A DNA stretch of 64,000 nucleotides from Xanthocytophaga agilis. Its GTDB lineage: Bacteria > Bacteroidota > Bacteroidia > Cytophagales > 172606-1. The first letter of the stretch is position 1. Each line of letters starts with the position of its first letter. The translations under genes and the position numbers were made by a program. The stretch spans positions 102,137 to 166,136 of the forward strand of contig NZ_JASJOU010000021.1 in the NCBI RefSeq assembly GCF_030068605.1, given 5' to 3'. The notes under the pieces were generated by a model. The model was given only the letters and a program-made list of their open reading frames with translations. It ran no database searches and was not told the DNA's origin. Of the stretch, positions 38,708-47,864 are shown one piece after another.

Positions 38708-41700
38708 ATGTTACAAAAAATAATAGACAGGCCAGTATTGGCTACGGTTATATCCGTAGTATTTGTCATACTGGGCCTTATCGGGCTTCTCAGGCTTCCG
38801 ATAACCCGATTTCCGGATATCTCCCCTCCTACTGTTATGGTCAGTGGCAGCTATCCGGGAGGAAACAGTGAGGCGGTATTGCGTTCAGTGGTGACCCCTC
38901 TGGAAGAACAGATTAACGGAGTAGAGAACATGCAGTACATTACCTCCAGTGCTAGTAATGACGGTTCATTCTCTATTCGTATCATATTTAAACAAGGAGT
39001 GGACCCGGATCAGGCAGCAGTAAACGTACAAAACAGAGTGCAGCAGGCAACACCTATTTTGCCACAAGAAGTGGTACGAATGGGTTTGACTACTTCCAAG
39101 CAACAGAACAGTATGATCATGATTTTCAATGTCTACACAAACGATAATGAAAAATATGATGAACTGTTTCTTCAAAATTATGTAAACATAAATCTGATCC
39201 CACAGATTAAACGGGTTCCTGGTGTAGGTCAGGCGCAGATATTTGGTACGAAAGATTATTCTATGCGTATATGGCTCAACCCACAGCGAATGGCTAACTA
39301 TGGACTTATTCCTGAGGATGTGACGAATGCTATTTCCCGTCAGAGTCTGGAATCGGCACCTGGAAAATTAGGTGAGGAATCAGGTGCAGCACTGGAATAT
39401 GTAATCAGGTACAGAGGAAAAAAGAGTAAACCAGAAGAGTACGAGAATATCATTATTAAAAGAAACGGCACCAATCTGGTCCGGCTAAAAGATGTAGCCC
39501 GTATTGAATTTGGATCAATCAGTTATAGTGGGAATACAAAAGCCAATGGCAAACATGCTGTTACGGTTGCGATCCTGCAAACTACCGGCTCGAATGCCAA
39601 TGAGATCGAGGTAGGTGTTAATAAGGAAGTTGAAAAAGCATCCCGGTCATTTCCTCCTGGTATCAAATACAGTAAACTGATGAGCACCAAAGACCGACTG
39701 GATGAGGCTACTCAGCAGGTAAAGTCTACTTTGATCGAAGCGTTTGTGCTGGTGTTTATTGTGGTGTTCCTATTCCTGCAGGATTTTCGGTCTACAATTA
39801 TCCCTGCTATAGCCGTACCTGTAGCCATTGTCGGTACCTTCTTCTTCCTGTTGGCATTCGGGTTTACGATCAACATTCTTACGCTGTTTGCACTCGTACT
39901 AGCAATTGGTATTGTGGTAGATGATGCCATTGTAGTGGTAGAGGCTGTACACAGCAAAATGGAAGGTTCTGAGATGAGTGGCAGAGAAGCAACGCATAGC
40001 GCTATGAATGAGATTACAGGGGCTGTTATCTCTATTACGCTTGTTATGGCTGCGGTGTTTATCCCTATCGGATTCATGACAGGTTCTTCGGGACTGTTTT
40101 ACAAGCAGTTTGCCTATACACTGGCTATTGCTATTATCATTTCTGCTGTCAACGCGCTTACGCTTACTCCGGCTCTGTGTGCTTTGCTATTGAAAAATAC
40201 ACATGATACAGAACATACAGGCAAAGCGAAAAAGCTTGGTTTCAGTCAGCGTTTCTTTGCAGCTTTCAATACTGGATTCGATAATATGACGGGTCGGTAT
40301 GTGAGAGGAGTTCGGTTTCTGGCCAGAAAGAAATGGCTGGGAATAGGTCTGATTGTATTGGTTATAGCAGTCGCAGCCTTTCTGATGACCAGCACTCCAC
40401 GAAGTTTTGTACCAATGGAAGATGACAACTTTATTGCCTACAGCTTAAGTATGCCTCCGGGTACTGCTCTCGACAATACAACGGCTGTTGCCCGAAAAAT
40501 TGACAAACTACTGGAAGGTGTAGAATCTATTGAAAGCAACTCCAGCATTACCGGATTTAATATTCTGAGTGGTAGTGCAGGTCCTGCCTATGCTATGGGT
40601 TTCATTCAACTGAAAGAAGTAAAAGACAGAGGGAGTATAAAGGATATTGAGGTGATACATGGCATTATTTCTGAAAAACTGAGCACCATCAAAGAAGGAT
40701 CAGTCATGGCGTTTCGATTCCCTCCGGTAGAAGGCTACGGAGTAACCAGTGGGGCTGAGATCGTATTACAGGACAAGATGGGGAGAGATCCTGCTTCTTT
40801 AAAGGCAATGGCTGATAATGTGATTGGTCAGATTATGCAGCAACCAGGTGTACAATCTGCTTATACCATGTTTCGTGCTGACTATCCACAATTGGAACTG
40901 GAGGTAGATGAAGAAAAAGCGAGTGAATTGGGTGTAGAAGTTAGTAGCATGCTTGGAGCCATACAGACTTATTTCTCAGGAGATCAGTCGCTGAACTTTA
41001 CGCGATTTGGGAAGTTCTATCGGGTAAATATAAAGGCAGATGGTATTTTCAGAACGGATGAGGATGCCTTTAATGAGATTTTTGTGCGTAACAACATGAA
41101 CCAAATGGTCCCTGTAAAGTCTATGGTTACACTAAGTAAAGTATATGGCCCGGAATCTGTAAACCGCTATAACCTGTACAATTCTGTAACCATAAATGTA
41201 GAAGCTCAGCCTGGCACAAGTAATGGAGCGATTATGGATCAGTTGGAACAAAGTGTACTGAATAAGCTTCCGGCAGATTACAGCTACGAGTGGACAGGAC
41301 TTAGTCTGGAAGAAAAGTCTTCTGGTAACCAGACTATGGTTATCCTGCTGTTAAGCCTGATGTTTGTATACTTCCTGTTAGCAGCGTTGTATGAAAGTTA
41401 TCTGTTGCCACTGGCAGTATTATTATCTATTCCTACAGGTATCATTGGGGCATTTCTTGGAATTAAAGCTATCGGATTGGATAACAACATCTATGTACAG
41501 GTAGGTTTGATTATGTTGATTGGATTGCTGGCAAAGAATGCAATTCTGATTGTGGAATTTGCCGTACAACGCAGACAGGCTGGTTTGTCTATCGTGGAGT
41601 CTGCACTGGATGGAGCGAAAGCCCGCTTACGCCCTATCCTAATGACTTCTCTGGCCTTCATTGTCGGTATGATTCCGTTGATGCTGGCAAAGGGTGGTTC

Positions 41701-41851
41701 GGCAGCAGGGAATAAATCTATCAGTACAGGTGCCGCTGTTGGGATGCTGAGTGGGGTTTTACTCGGTGTATTTGTTATTCCTCTGCTCTATATGATATTC
41801 CAATACTTACAGGAAAAAATATCCAAAAAAACGAAGGTAGTACCTGCCTAA
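38708..41851 (+). CDS. RND multidrug efflux pump, inner-membrane transporter (HAE1/AcrB type)
   Basis: The 1047-residue protein has the 12-segment RND layout. The proton-relay pair DD in GIVVDDAIVVVEAV (near residues 405-418) and the Lys in GLLAKNAILIVEFA (near 940) are present, as are the first-segment pattern RPVLATVISVVFVILG and the FPDISPP block. Length and order match AcrB-like pumps, which export hydrophobic and amphiphilic compounds using proton motive force. It follows the adaptor gene by 17 bp and precedes the channel by 10 bp. Confidence 0.95.
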   Translation: MLQKIIDRPVLATVISVVFVILGLIGLLRLPITRFPDISPPTVMVSGSYPGGNSEAVLRSVVTPLEEQINGVENMQYITSSASNDGSFSIRIIFKQGVDPDQAAVNVQNRVQQATPILPQEVVRMGLTTSKQQNSMIMIFNVYTNDNEKYDELFLQNYVNINLIPQIKRVPGVGQAQIFGTKDYSMRIWLNPQRMANYGLIPEDVTNAISRQSLESAPGKLGEESGAALEYVIRYRGKKSKPEEYENIIIKRNGTNLVRLKDVARIEFGSISYSGNTKANGKHAVTVAILQTTGSNANEIEVGVNKEVEKASRSFPPGIKYSKLMSTKDRLDEATQQVKSTLIEAFVLVFIVVFLFLQDFRSTIIPAIAVPVAIVGTFFFLLAFGFTINILTLFALVLAIGIVVDDAIVVVEAVHSKMEGSEMSGREATHSAMNEITGAVISITLVMAAVFIPIGFMTGSSGLFYKQFAYTLAIAIIISAVNALTLTPALCALLLKNTHDTEHTGKAKKLGFSQRFFAAFNTGFDNMTGRYVRGVRFLARKKWLGIGLIVLVIAVAAFLMTSTPRSFVPMEDDNFIAYSLSMPPGTALDNTTAVARKIDKLLEGVESIESNSSITGFNILSGSAGPAYAMGFIQLKEVKDRGSIKDIEVIHGIISEKLSTIKEGSVMAFRFPPVEGYGVTSGAEIVLQDKMGRDPASLKAMADNVIGQIMQQPGVQSAYTMFRADYPQLELEVDEEKASELGVEVSSMLGAIQTYFSGDQSLNFTRFGKFYRVNIKADGIFRTDEDAFNEIFVRNNMNQMVPVKSMVTLSKVYGPESVNRYNLYNSVTINVEAQPGTSNGAIMDQLEQSVLNKLPADYSYEWTGLSLEEKSSGNQTMVILLLSLMFVYFLLAALYESYLLPLAVLLSIPTGIIGAFLGIKAIGLDNNIYVQVGLIMLIGLLAKNAILIVEFAVQRRQAGLSIVESALDGAKARLRPILMTSLAFIVGMIPLMLAKGGSAAGNKSISTGAAVGMLSGVLLGVFVIPLLYMIFQYLQEKISKKTKVVPA

Positions 41852-41861
41852 ACACCAAAGT

Positions 41862-43280
41862 ATGAAACCATATAATCGATATATACTAGCAATTATCTTA
41901 CTGATCATATTTCTTTCCTCCTGCCGTGTAGGGAAAAGGTATAGCCGGCCAGAGTTGAATATACCTCAGCAGTATCGTGAACAGCCATTGTCTGTCACAG
42001 CAGATACGGTGTTGTTGCCCTGGAAAACCTTTTTCAAAGATGCTACATTAGTAGGATTGATCGAGAAAGCGCTGTCTACAAACAATGATGTGGCAGGGGC
42101 AGTGATGAACATGCAGCAAGTGGAGCTGAGCTACAAACAGGCAAGATTGGGATTGTTGCCAACTGTCGACCTGAATGTGTCTGCCAACAGAAACTGGCTT
42201 TCCAAAAACTCGCTTAATGGTTCGTTGAGTGAACAGTATCTGGGAACCCGTTATATGGATGATTACAGTGCCACACTCAGATTATCCTGGGAAGCTGATA
42301 TATGGGGCAAAGCCAGAATGCAGAAAGAGGGGGCTCTGGCTACCTACTTTTCACAAAAAGAAAATCTGTCTGCCTTGAAAACACGGATCATTGTACAGGT
42401 GGCTCAGGCTTATTACAACCTGATTGCCCTTGATGAACAGTTGAAGGTTGCCAAACGAAATGTCGAACTGGGTGATACTACCTTAGGTATGATCCAGCTA
42501 CAGTATAACTCAGCGTTAGTGAATTCGTTGGCAGTAGAACAAGCCGAAGCACAGAAAAAGACAGCCGAGCTGCTGGTTCCTATGACTTTACAGACTATCG
42601 CTATACAGGAAAATGCACTGAGTATCCTATGTGGTAGTTTTCCTGACAGTATCACCAGAGCCAAAAGTCTCGCTGCCGTAATGCCAGATGAAGTATTTCC
42701 CTCAGGTGTACCTGCGGCACTGTTAAGTCGCAGGCCGGATGTAAAAGCAATGGAGTATATGATAGTGTCAGCCAATGCACGTACCGGATTAGCCAAAGCA
42801 GCATTGTATCCAACGATAAGTATCACACCATCTATAGGATCTAACTCTTATTTGTTTAACACCTGGTTTGATCTTCCGGGCTCACTGGTAAAAAGCGTGG
42901 GTGTTGGCCTGACACAACCCATTTTTCAGAAACGTTCGCTTAAAGCCGCTTATGACATTGCCTTGATTGATCAACAGAAAGCATCCGCTCAGTTCCGGCA
43001 ATCTGTGTTAACAGCAGTAGGCGAAGTATCCGATGCGTTAGTAAGATCAAAATATGCAGATGAACGGATTGAGCTGGTAGAGAAGAAGAAGGCCTCTCTT
43101 ACAAAGGCAACCAATGATGTTATGATGCTTTATAAAAGCGCTATGGCAACCTATCTGGAAGTGATTACGGCTCAGAACAATGCGTTGCAAAATGAACTGG
43201 AGGCTATTACAATCCGAAGAGATAAATTAAACGCGATTACAGATTTGTATCGGGCTCTTGGTGGAGGTGTTGAAAATTAG
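41862..43280 (+). CDS. Outer-membrane efflux channel (OprM/NodT type) lipoprotein
   Basis: The 472-residue protein has a lipoprotein signal (IIFLSSCRVG), then the duplicated OEP repeat (AQAYYNLIALDEQLKVAKRN and QQKASAQFRQSVLTAVGEVSDAL) and the LLSRRPDVKAMEYMI block typical of NodT-type channels. It completes the RND tripartite pump. A MITE-like repeat element follows directly. Confidence 0.95.
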   Translation: MKPYNRYILAIILLIIFLSSCRVGKRYSRPELNIPQQYREQPLSVTADTVLLPWKTFFKDATLVGLIEKALSTNNDVAGAVMNMQQVELSYKQARLGLLPTVDLNVSANRNWLSKNSLNGSLSEQYLGTRYMDDYSATLRLSWEADIWGKARMQKEGALATYFSQKENLSALKTRIIVQVAQAYYNLIALDEQLKVAKRNVELGDTTLGMIQLQYNSALVNSLAVEQAEAQKKTAELLVPMTLQTIAIQENALSILCGSFPDSITRAKSLAAVMPDEVFPSGVPAALLSRRPDVKAMEYMIVSANARTGLAKAALYPTISITPSIGSNSYLFNTWFDLPGSLVKSVGVGLTQPIFQKRSLKAAYDIALIDQQKASAQFRQSVLTAVGEVSDALVRSKYADERIELVEKKKASLTKATNDVMMLYKSAMATYLEVITAQNNALQNELEAITIRRDKLNAITDLYRALGGGVEN

Positions 43281-43330
43281 GATTTAAGCTGATATCTGTA
43301 GTTTTGTATAGAGTATCAAAGTAAAGACCT

Positions 43331-43585
43331 GACATTTCTGACAGAACAGACCCCTGTAAAAAACATTTTTTAAAGGGAGGCAACTATGTAGTTAGCTTAA
43401 CTGTATGGTTAACAATATTTTACAAAAAAAGGATTATGGACATTGTATATTCAGTCTGAACACGAATGTTAATTTGAAAATTTTTAAATAAAATAACGTT
43501 TTGTTTATCAGACACTTAAAGGGCGGCAATGCTATTGCCCTTTCAAAAAATGTTTTTTACAGGGGTCTGTTCTGTCAGAAACGTC
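43331..43585. mobile_element. MITE-like element with 47-bp terminal inverted repeats
   Basis: Left arm 43331-43377 and right arm 43538-43585 are inverted copies of each other with one mismatch and one extra base (core TGACAGAACAGACCCCTGTA). The 160-bp interior encodes nothing and contains a small hairpin near 43517-43545 (GGCAAT/ATTGCC). No clear target-site duplication was found; flanks agree only in a short AGAC. The size and long perfect arms fit a non-autonomous element, or less likely an unusually long terminator between the convergent genes. Confidence 0.55.
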
Positions 43586-43605
43586 CGAAGTCTCTTATCC
43601 TCATC

Positions 43606-43656
43606 AAAGAGTTGCCTTTTCACTAACAAAGTCAACAGCAAGGCAACTCTTTTTTA
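43606..43656. terminator. Terminator between the efflux operon and the hydrolase gene
   Basis: A 13-bp stem AAAGAGTTGCCTT with its exact complement, loop of 21 bases, followed by a T run. It lies 18 bp from the stop codon of the convergent hydrolase gene and could serve both strands. Confidence 0.7.
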
Positions 43657-43673
43657 CTCTTACTTCAACAAAA

Positions 43674-44561
43674 CTACTTTAATTTCTCCTTGAAGAAATC
43701 AGTAGTACGCTTCCAGGCAAGTTCGGCAGCGGCTTTATCATATCGGGGAGTGGTATCGTTATGGAAGCCATGATTGGCATTGGCATACATATACTCAGTG
43801 TATTCCTTGTTATTTTCCTTGAGTGCTTTCTCATAAGCGGGCCATCCTTCATTTACACGGGTATCCAGTTCTCCATAATGTATCAGCAATGGTGCTTTTA
43901 TTTTGGGAACGTCTTCTGTAGCGGGCTGTCCACCATAGAAAGGAACGGATGCTGCCAGATTGGGGATACGAACTGCCATCATATTGGCAATCCAGCCACC
44001 AAAGCAAAAGCCTACCACACCTACTTTACCGTTACAGTTTTTATGTTTGCTCAGGTATGCATCGGCTGCAATAAAGTCTTCGAGCATTTCATTTCTATCC
44101 CGCTTACTCTGTAAGGTTCTGCCCTCGTCATCATTACCCGGATAACCACCAAGAGGGGTCAATGCATCTGGTGCCAGTGCAATAAATCCGGCCAATGCAG
44201 CCCGTCGGCAAACATCTTCAATGTGCGGATTTAGTCCTCTGTTTTCGTGGACTACCACAATCCCTCCTAGCTTCTTTTTGGTATCCGCAGGCATCGCCAG
44301 CAAACCTTTGATAGTGCTACCTCCTTTTGGAGAAGAATATTGGACATACTCTGTTTTTAACCGCGGATCATCGGGTTTGATCTGAACCGCCCCTATATAA
44401 TCTGGCATTAAAAAACTCATCAATGAGGTTACTGTTAAACCCCCTACTGCATAAGCAGATAGCTTCTGCATAAAATCACGTCTGTCAATACGGCTATGGG
44501 CATAATCGTCATACAGATCAAATACTTCCTGTTTAATGTCTTCTTTGTTTAGTTGGCTCAT
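43674..44561 (-). CDS. Dienelactone hydrolase family protein, Tat-type signal
   Basis: The 295-residue alpha/beta hydrolase has an N-terminal twin-arginine-like pattern DRRDFMQKL near residues 21-29 after a charged stretch, suggesting export in folded form. The nucleophile Cys is in GFCFGGW near 166-172, the Asp in [10 protein letters not shown] and the His in ANHGFHND, which completes the Cys-Asp-His triad of dienelactone hydrolases. It would open lactone or ester rings; the natural substrate is unknown. A carboxylesterase gene lies 72 bp upstream on the same strand, so the two may be co-transcribed. Confidence 0.9.
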   Translation of the reverse strand: MSQLNKEDIKQEVFDLYDDYAHSRIDRRDFMQKLSAYAVGGLTVTSLMSFLMPDYIGAVQIKPDDPRLKTEYVQYSSPKGGSTIKGLLAMPADTKKKLGGIVVVHENRGLNPHIEDVCRRAALAGFIALAPDALTPLGGYPGNDDEGRTLQSKRDRNEMLEDFIAADAYLSKHKNCNGKVGVVGFCFGGWIANMMAVRIPNLAASVPFYGGQPATEDVPKIKAPLLIHYGELDTRVNEGWPAYEKALKENNKEYTEYMYANANHGFHNDTTPRYDKAAAELAWKRTTDFFKEKLK

Positions 44562-44633
44562 ATGGGTTTGTTTATGAATATATGTAGTACTAAGTCATGA
44601 GTTTATAAACCTTTACACTTTTATGGCAGTTTC

Positions 44634-46286
44634 TTATCGGGCTGCTGTTTTCTTACCAGCAATCTGCTCTAATAGCTGGTAACGTTTGTTTTGATCTGTC
44701 TGTGCAGCAGAGGTTACATCAATTTTCATTAGCTGTACATCGCCCTGAGAACCTACAACTGACCATTTTGGTAAATTACCTCCATTGGGATTACCTGTTT
44801 TAATAAAGTTGGCGAAATAAGCCTGCATGGTTTCAGATACTTTGTAATCTTCTTTTGTCCAGGAGTAAACCTTGTTGGTAGACAGATTACCCATAGCATA
44901 CTCTATCTCTGCTGAATGCACAGCACCCCGGGCCGGAGGCATTTTTATGGCAGTAGGATCATTGGCTTTGACTACCCCACCTGCCATACCTGCTGAAGCA
45001 TCACCCATTTCAGGCGTCATCGGTGGACGGGGACGAGTATAAAAATAACGGTATACAGGCTTCCCTCCTGTTTTACTATGCAAATCAATCCACTTCCAGG
45101 TACTAAATGCTGTACCCCGGTCACTGGCTAGTTGGGTTCCCATATCCATTACCTGTTCCTGTGTGGAAGCCGGATATAGCTTTAGTACCTCTCCAGCCTG
45201 TTCGCCAAAATGTTTTTGTAGGGCTTTTTCATAATTTTCTACAGTAGGAGAATCTTCTCCCAATATGGATCTGTAATTTGCTTCTTCTGAATTCCAGCCT
45301 GCCAGTAGGGGTACATGCGCCTGTTGGCCAGACTGAAAAATGGCAACAGGAAAGTCTGGTAGAAAATATCCATCAACGATGGGTCTGAAACGTGGTGTCT
45401 CAGGTTTGGCTGTAGTTTCCAGAAGCTGATCTGCTGGCATGTTACGTAAAGCTTCTAATGTAGTAGCCCCAATGCTTTTGGCATAATTCAATCCTATTTC
45501 TTCAGCCTGAGCCAATGTAGCCAGTGGTTGCAGCGAAAGCAATGAACCACTTTCTCCAATGGCACCAGCAATCAGATTTCGGGATAAGGGTGAGGCCATC
45601 TGAGCAGAAACAGAAGAAGAGCCAGCAGACTCTCCGGCAATGATTATCTTTTTAGGATCACCCCCAAAAGCAGCAATGTTTTGCTGTACCCAACGTAAAG
45701 CCGTACTCTGATCCATCAGGCCATAATTACCTGATGCCTTATGCGAAGATTCTTTGGTTAATTCCGGATGTGCCAGAAATCCAAACACACCCAAACGATA
45801 ATTGACTGTAACGGTCACAATTCCTTTCTGGGCCATATTCTCACCATCATACCGGGGCTCTGAGCCATCACCCGCCATATAGCCACCTCCATAATAATAG
45901 ACGAGCACAGGCAGTTTCTCATTTCCAGATTTAGCGGGAGTCCATACATTCAGATACAAACAATCTTCACTCATACCATTGGAACGAAAGTTCATATCTC
46001 CGAATACCGCCCGCTGCATAGCCCGTGGGCCAAATTTGTCCGCTTTCCGCACTCCTTTCCAGGGTTGAGGCGGTTGAGGCTCCTTCCACCGCAACTGGCC
46101 TACGGGAGGAGCTGCAAATGGAATCCCTTTAAATGCACGAATGCCACTCTTTTCTGTGACGCCTTCTACTGTGCCCTGGGCTGTTTTAACAAGAGGAGAA
46201 TTAGTGGAAAAGTCACGTTTTGGCTGACCAATAGCTGTACACAGTAGACCACTAGTGAATAGAAGCAAAAAAATAACGCTTTTCAT
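44634..46286 (-). CDS. Exported type-B carboxylesterase
   Basis: The 550-residue protein has a signal peptide (start taken at ATG 46286; an ATG two codons earlier is in frame). The Ser nucleophile is in GESAGSSSV near residue 218, with the oxyanion motif YYGGGYM, the Glu in the middle, and the His in GAVHSAEIEYAMG near 450. This type-B family includes para-nitrobenzyl esterases and cutinase-like enzymes acting on aromatic or lipid esters. It lies upstream of a dienelactone hydrolase-like gene. Confidence 0.9.
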   Translation of the reverse strand: MKSVIFLLLFTSGLLCTAIGQPKRDFSTNSPLVKTAQGTVEGVTEKSGIRAFKGIPFAAPPVGQLRWKEPQPPQPWKGVRKADKFGPRAMQRAVFGDMNFRSNGMSEDCLYLNVWTPAKSGNEKLPVLVYYYGGGYMAGDGSEPRYDGENMAQKGIVTVTVNYRLGVFGFLAHPELTKESSHKASGNYGLMDQSTALRWVQQNIAAFGGDPKKIIIAGESAGSSSVSAQMASPLSRNLIAGAIGESGSLLSLQPLATLAQAEEIGLNYAKSIGATTLEALRNMPADQLLETTAKPETPRFRPIVDGYFLPDFPVAIFQSGQQAHVPLLAGWNSEEANYRSILGEDSPTVENYEKALQKHFGEQAGEVLKLYPASTQEQVMDMGTQLASDRGTAFSTWKWIDLHSKTGGKPVYRYFYTRPRPPMTPEMGDASAGMAGGVVKANDPTAIKMPPARGAVHSAEIEYAMGNLSTNKVYSWTKEDYKVSETMQAYFANFIKTGNPNGGNLPKWSVVGSQGDVQLMKIDVTSAAQTDQNKRYQLLEQIAGKKTAAR

Positions 46287-46624
46287 ATACAAAGTATCGA
46301 ATGAACATATAGGTGTAAATGTTAAGGAGGCTTCTTTGTATGGAATGATAGCCTAAATATAGATGTATCTTCTGAAGAAATACGTAAATCAGAGAAAAAA
46401 TCATTATGCTTATTTTTTGCTGTCAACTAACCAGAGGCCGTTTTGATAGGATTGATAGGCCTTTTCAGAAGAATTGGGGAGAGGGGTTTCTACAAATATG
46501 TTTAAAAAATATCCAACGTTGTCGAATTACTATCCCTAGGCCTGCTTTTTTCACAAACTTTTCAGGACACTGTGTATAGTTCTATACATCAGAGCGATTT
46601 GATTGAAACAACGCGTGTGGATTC
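46287..46624. other. Intergenic region, nothing recognised
   Basis: About 340 AT-rich bp upstream of the carboxylesterase gene and before the iteron-like repeats. It should hold the esterase promoter. No coding frame. Confidence 0.35.
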
Positions 46625-46726
46625 TTTTTGCGGTGAATTATGCTCAAACACAAAACGTGCGGTTTATTCCGTTCAGAATAATTTTTTGCGGTTAATTCAA
46701 CGCATTAGCATTTTTGCGGTGAACTC
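46625..46726 (+). repeat. Four iteron-like direct repeats beside a RepL-like gene
   Basis: Copies of a motif near TTTTTGCGGTGAATTC start at about 46625, 46655 (degenerate), 46682 and 46710, all in the same orientation, about 28-30 bp apart. They lie downstream of the minus-strand RepL-like gene and are followed by a perfect 11-bp inverted repeat (46781-46829). Repeats of this size and spacing next to an initiator gene look like a small plasmid origin. Confidence 0.55.
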
Positions 46727-46780
46727 TGGGCAAAAACTGTTTTGACAGAGGCAAACGCCAAATCATTTCTTCAAATGAAA

Positions 46781-46829
46781 ATGCATAGAACCATGCACAA
46801 CAAAATTACATAGGCAGAGTTCTATGCAT
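46781..46829. repeat. Inverted repeat downstream of the RepL-like gene
   Basis: ATGCATAGAAC (46781-46791) and its exact reverse complement (46819-46829) are 27 bp apart. Lying just after the stop of the RepL-like gene, it may be part of the origin or a weak transcription end. Confidence 0.4.
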
Positions 46830-46845
46830 AAAGTTCTCAATATTA

Positions 46846-47280
46846 TTAGTTGTAGTATTCGACTTCAATCTGCAACTGGCGGGTGCCGTTGGTATCATAG
46901 TTCACTTCCATCCGGATATCCCGGATATATTGCCACTGCCTTTTTCCAAATATCTGCGAGTTAAATTGATAGACACCCGTTTGCTGACGGATCAGAATAT
47001 CTTTTTTAGCATAAATTGAGATAGCATTTTTGATACTAGGCACGCTGATTCTCAATTCAGAAGCAATCCTTTTCTTTACACCCATGCTGATAACAACTTC
47101 CCCATCTGCATCCATTTCCATCAACAGCTCAAACAAAATTTCATTGGCCCATCTGGGAAGGTCGTAGAAATAGGCCACATCCATCAGAAACTGCTTCAGA
47201 CGTCGGGATTGTTTTTTTGAAATTCGTGTTGCATCCCTGCCATCCATTGACGGATCAGAAATACAGATTTCAGCTGTTTG
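46846..47280 (-). CDS. RepL-like winged-helix plasmid replication protein
   Basis: The 144-residue protein has the winged-helix layout of RepL-type initiators of small plasmids: LPRWANEILFELLMEM, then VKKRIASELRISVPSIKNAI, AKKDILIRQQTGVYQFNSQIFGKRQ. The open frame could extend upstream to 47406, but that extension runs through a tRNA gene, so I take the ATG at 47280. Origin-like repeats lie just downstream. It may be a relic of an integrated plasmid or still act on such sites. Confidence in the family is moderate. Confidence 0.6.
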   Translation of the reverse strand, partial: QTAEICISDPSMDGRDATRISKKQSRRLKQFLMDVAYFYDLPRWANEILFELLMEMDADGEVVISMGVKKRIASELRISVPSIKNAISIYAKKDILIRQQTGVYQFNSQIFGKRQWQYIRDIRMEVNYDTNGTRQLQIEVEYYN

Positions 47281-47304
47281 CATAGATAGTACAGTTAGAG
47301 TTTG

Positions 47305-47385
47305 TGTGCCTGGGGAGAATCGAACTCCCACGCTAAAAGCCTCAGATTTTAAGTCTGAGATGTCTGCCAGTTTCATCACAGGCAC
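47305..47385 (-). tRNA. tRNA-Leu (anticodon UAA)
   Basis: Cloverleaf read on the minus strand: acceptor GTGCCTG/CAGGCAC, D-stem ATG/CAT, anticodon stem TCAGA/TCTGA with loop CTTAAAA, variable arm of 12 nt, T-arm GGGAG/TTCGATT/CTCCC, discriminator A. CCA is not encoded. It is the last of four tRNAs before the RepL-like gene, 24 bp upstream of its start. Confidence 0.9.
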
Positions 47386-47399
47386 AAAGTAATTCATGG

Positions 47400-47481
47400 T
47401 GTCCACAAAAGGATTCGAACCTTTACTCTGTTAAGAATCCGTGTTTGAGACGGATGTGTCTACCAGTTTCACCATATGGAC
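47400..47481 (-). tRNA. tRNA-Leu (anticodon CAA)
   Basis: Acceptor GTCCATA/TGTGGAC (one G-U), anticodon stem TCCGT/ACGGA with loop CTCAAAC, variable arm of 13 nt, T-arm AAAGG/TTCGAAT/CCTTT, discriminator A. CCA is encoded next to it (47397-47399), unlike its neighbours in the array. Confidence 0.9.
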
Positions 47482-47490
47482 AAATACATG

Positions 47491-47564
47491 TATCCCTGGT
47501 GCGATTCGAACGCACACCCTCTGGTTCCTAAGACCAGTGCCTCTGCCAGTTGGGCTACAGGGAC
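47491..47564 (-). tRNA. tRNA with Leu anticodon UAG and short variable loop
   Basis: Acceptor GTCCCTG/CAGGGAT, D-stem GCC/GGC, anticodon stem CTGGT/ACCAG with loop CTTAGGA (anticodon UAG), T-arm GTGCG/TTCGAAT/CGCAC, discriminator A. The variable loop is only 5 nt (AGGGT), whereas tRNA-Leu is normally class II with a long variable arm. It is not a suppressor; the amber anticodon would be CUA. Confidence 0.8.
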
Positions 47565-47623
47565 ATTACTAAAACAAAGTTTTCAACTCACTCTCATTGT
47601 GAAATAAATATTTCTGACCTACG

Positions 47624-47697
47624 TACCCGGAGTGGGATTCGAACCCACAAAGCCGTGTTTCTGAGACACGTATGTATGCCAGTTCCATCATCCGGGC
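47624..47697 (-). tRNA. tRNA with Leu anticodon CAG and short variable loop
   Basis: Acceptor GCCCGGA/TCCGGGT, anticodon stem CGTGT/ACACG with loop CTCAGAA (anticodon CAG), T-arm GTGGG/TTCGAAT/CCCAC, discriminator A. The variable loop is 5 nt (GCTTT), again unusual for a leucine tRNA. It is the first tRNA after the terminator of the Leu-rich leader (17 bp gap or less). Confidence 0.8.
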
Positions 47698-47703
47698 ATA
47701 AAT

Positions 47704-47738
47704 AAAAAAGCCTCCTTACCAATGGCAGGGAGGCTTTT
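47704..47738 (-). terminator. Intrinsic terminator, possible attenuator before the tRNA-Leu array
   Basis: On the minus strand a 10-bp stem AAAAGCCTCC/GGAGGCTTTT with a 13-nt loop is followed by TTTATTT. It lies between a leucine-rich short ORF and the first tRNA of the array, so transcription of the tRNAs must read through it or start after it. Confidence 0.7.
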
Positions 47739-47756
47739 ATGCATCATTGAATCCAA

Positions 47757-47834
47757 TTACACATAAGGCTCCCTTGCCTTCCAGAGTAGGAGTGCGAGTA
47801 ATTGCAATAAGAAGAATGTGTAAGAGGTACTCAT
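47757..47834 (-). CDS. Leucine-rich short ORF, putative leader peptide
   Basis: A 25-codon frame from the ATG at 47834 to TAA at 47757. Its middle has LLQLLALLLW, with seven Leu among ten residues, coded by UUA, UUG, CUC and CUA. The sequence TTACACAT in its codons 5-7 (47816-47823) is an exact complement to ATGTGTAA at its stop (47757-47764), so the RNA can form a stem that encloses the leucine run. A terminator and then tRNA-Leu genes follow. This matches ribosome-mediated attenuation of amino-acid operons. It could also be a small hydrophobic protein. Confidence 0.5.
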   Translation of the reverse strand: MSTSYTFFLLQLLALLLWKAREPYV

Positions 47835-47864
47835 AGTTTTGTTTTCTGTTTGAAAATGTATTAC

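Noticed and set aside
46846..47406. Longer start of the RepL-like gene at 47406
   Set aside because: The extra N-terminus is the translation of a tRNA-Leu gene; the ATG at 47280 is more reasonable.
47491..47564. Amber suppressor tRNA
   Set aside because: The anticodon is UAG, which reads CUA (Leu); an amber suppressor would carry CUA.
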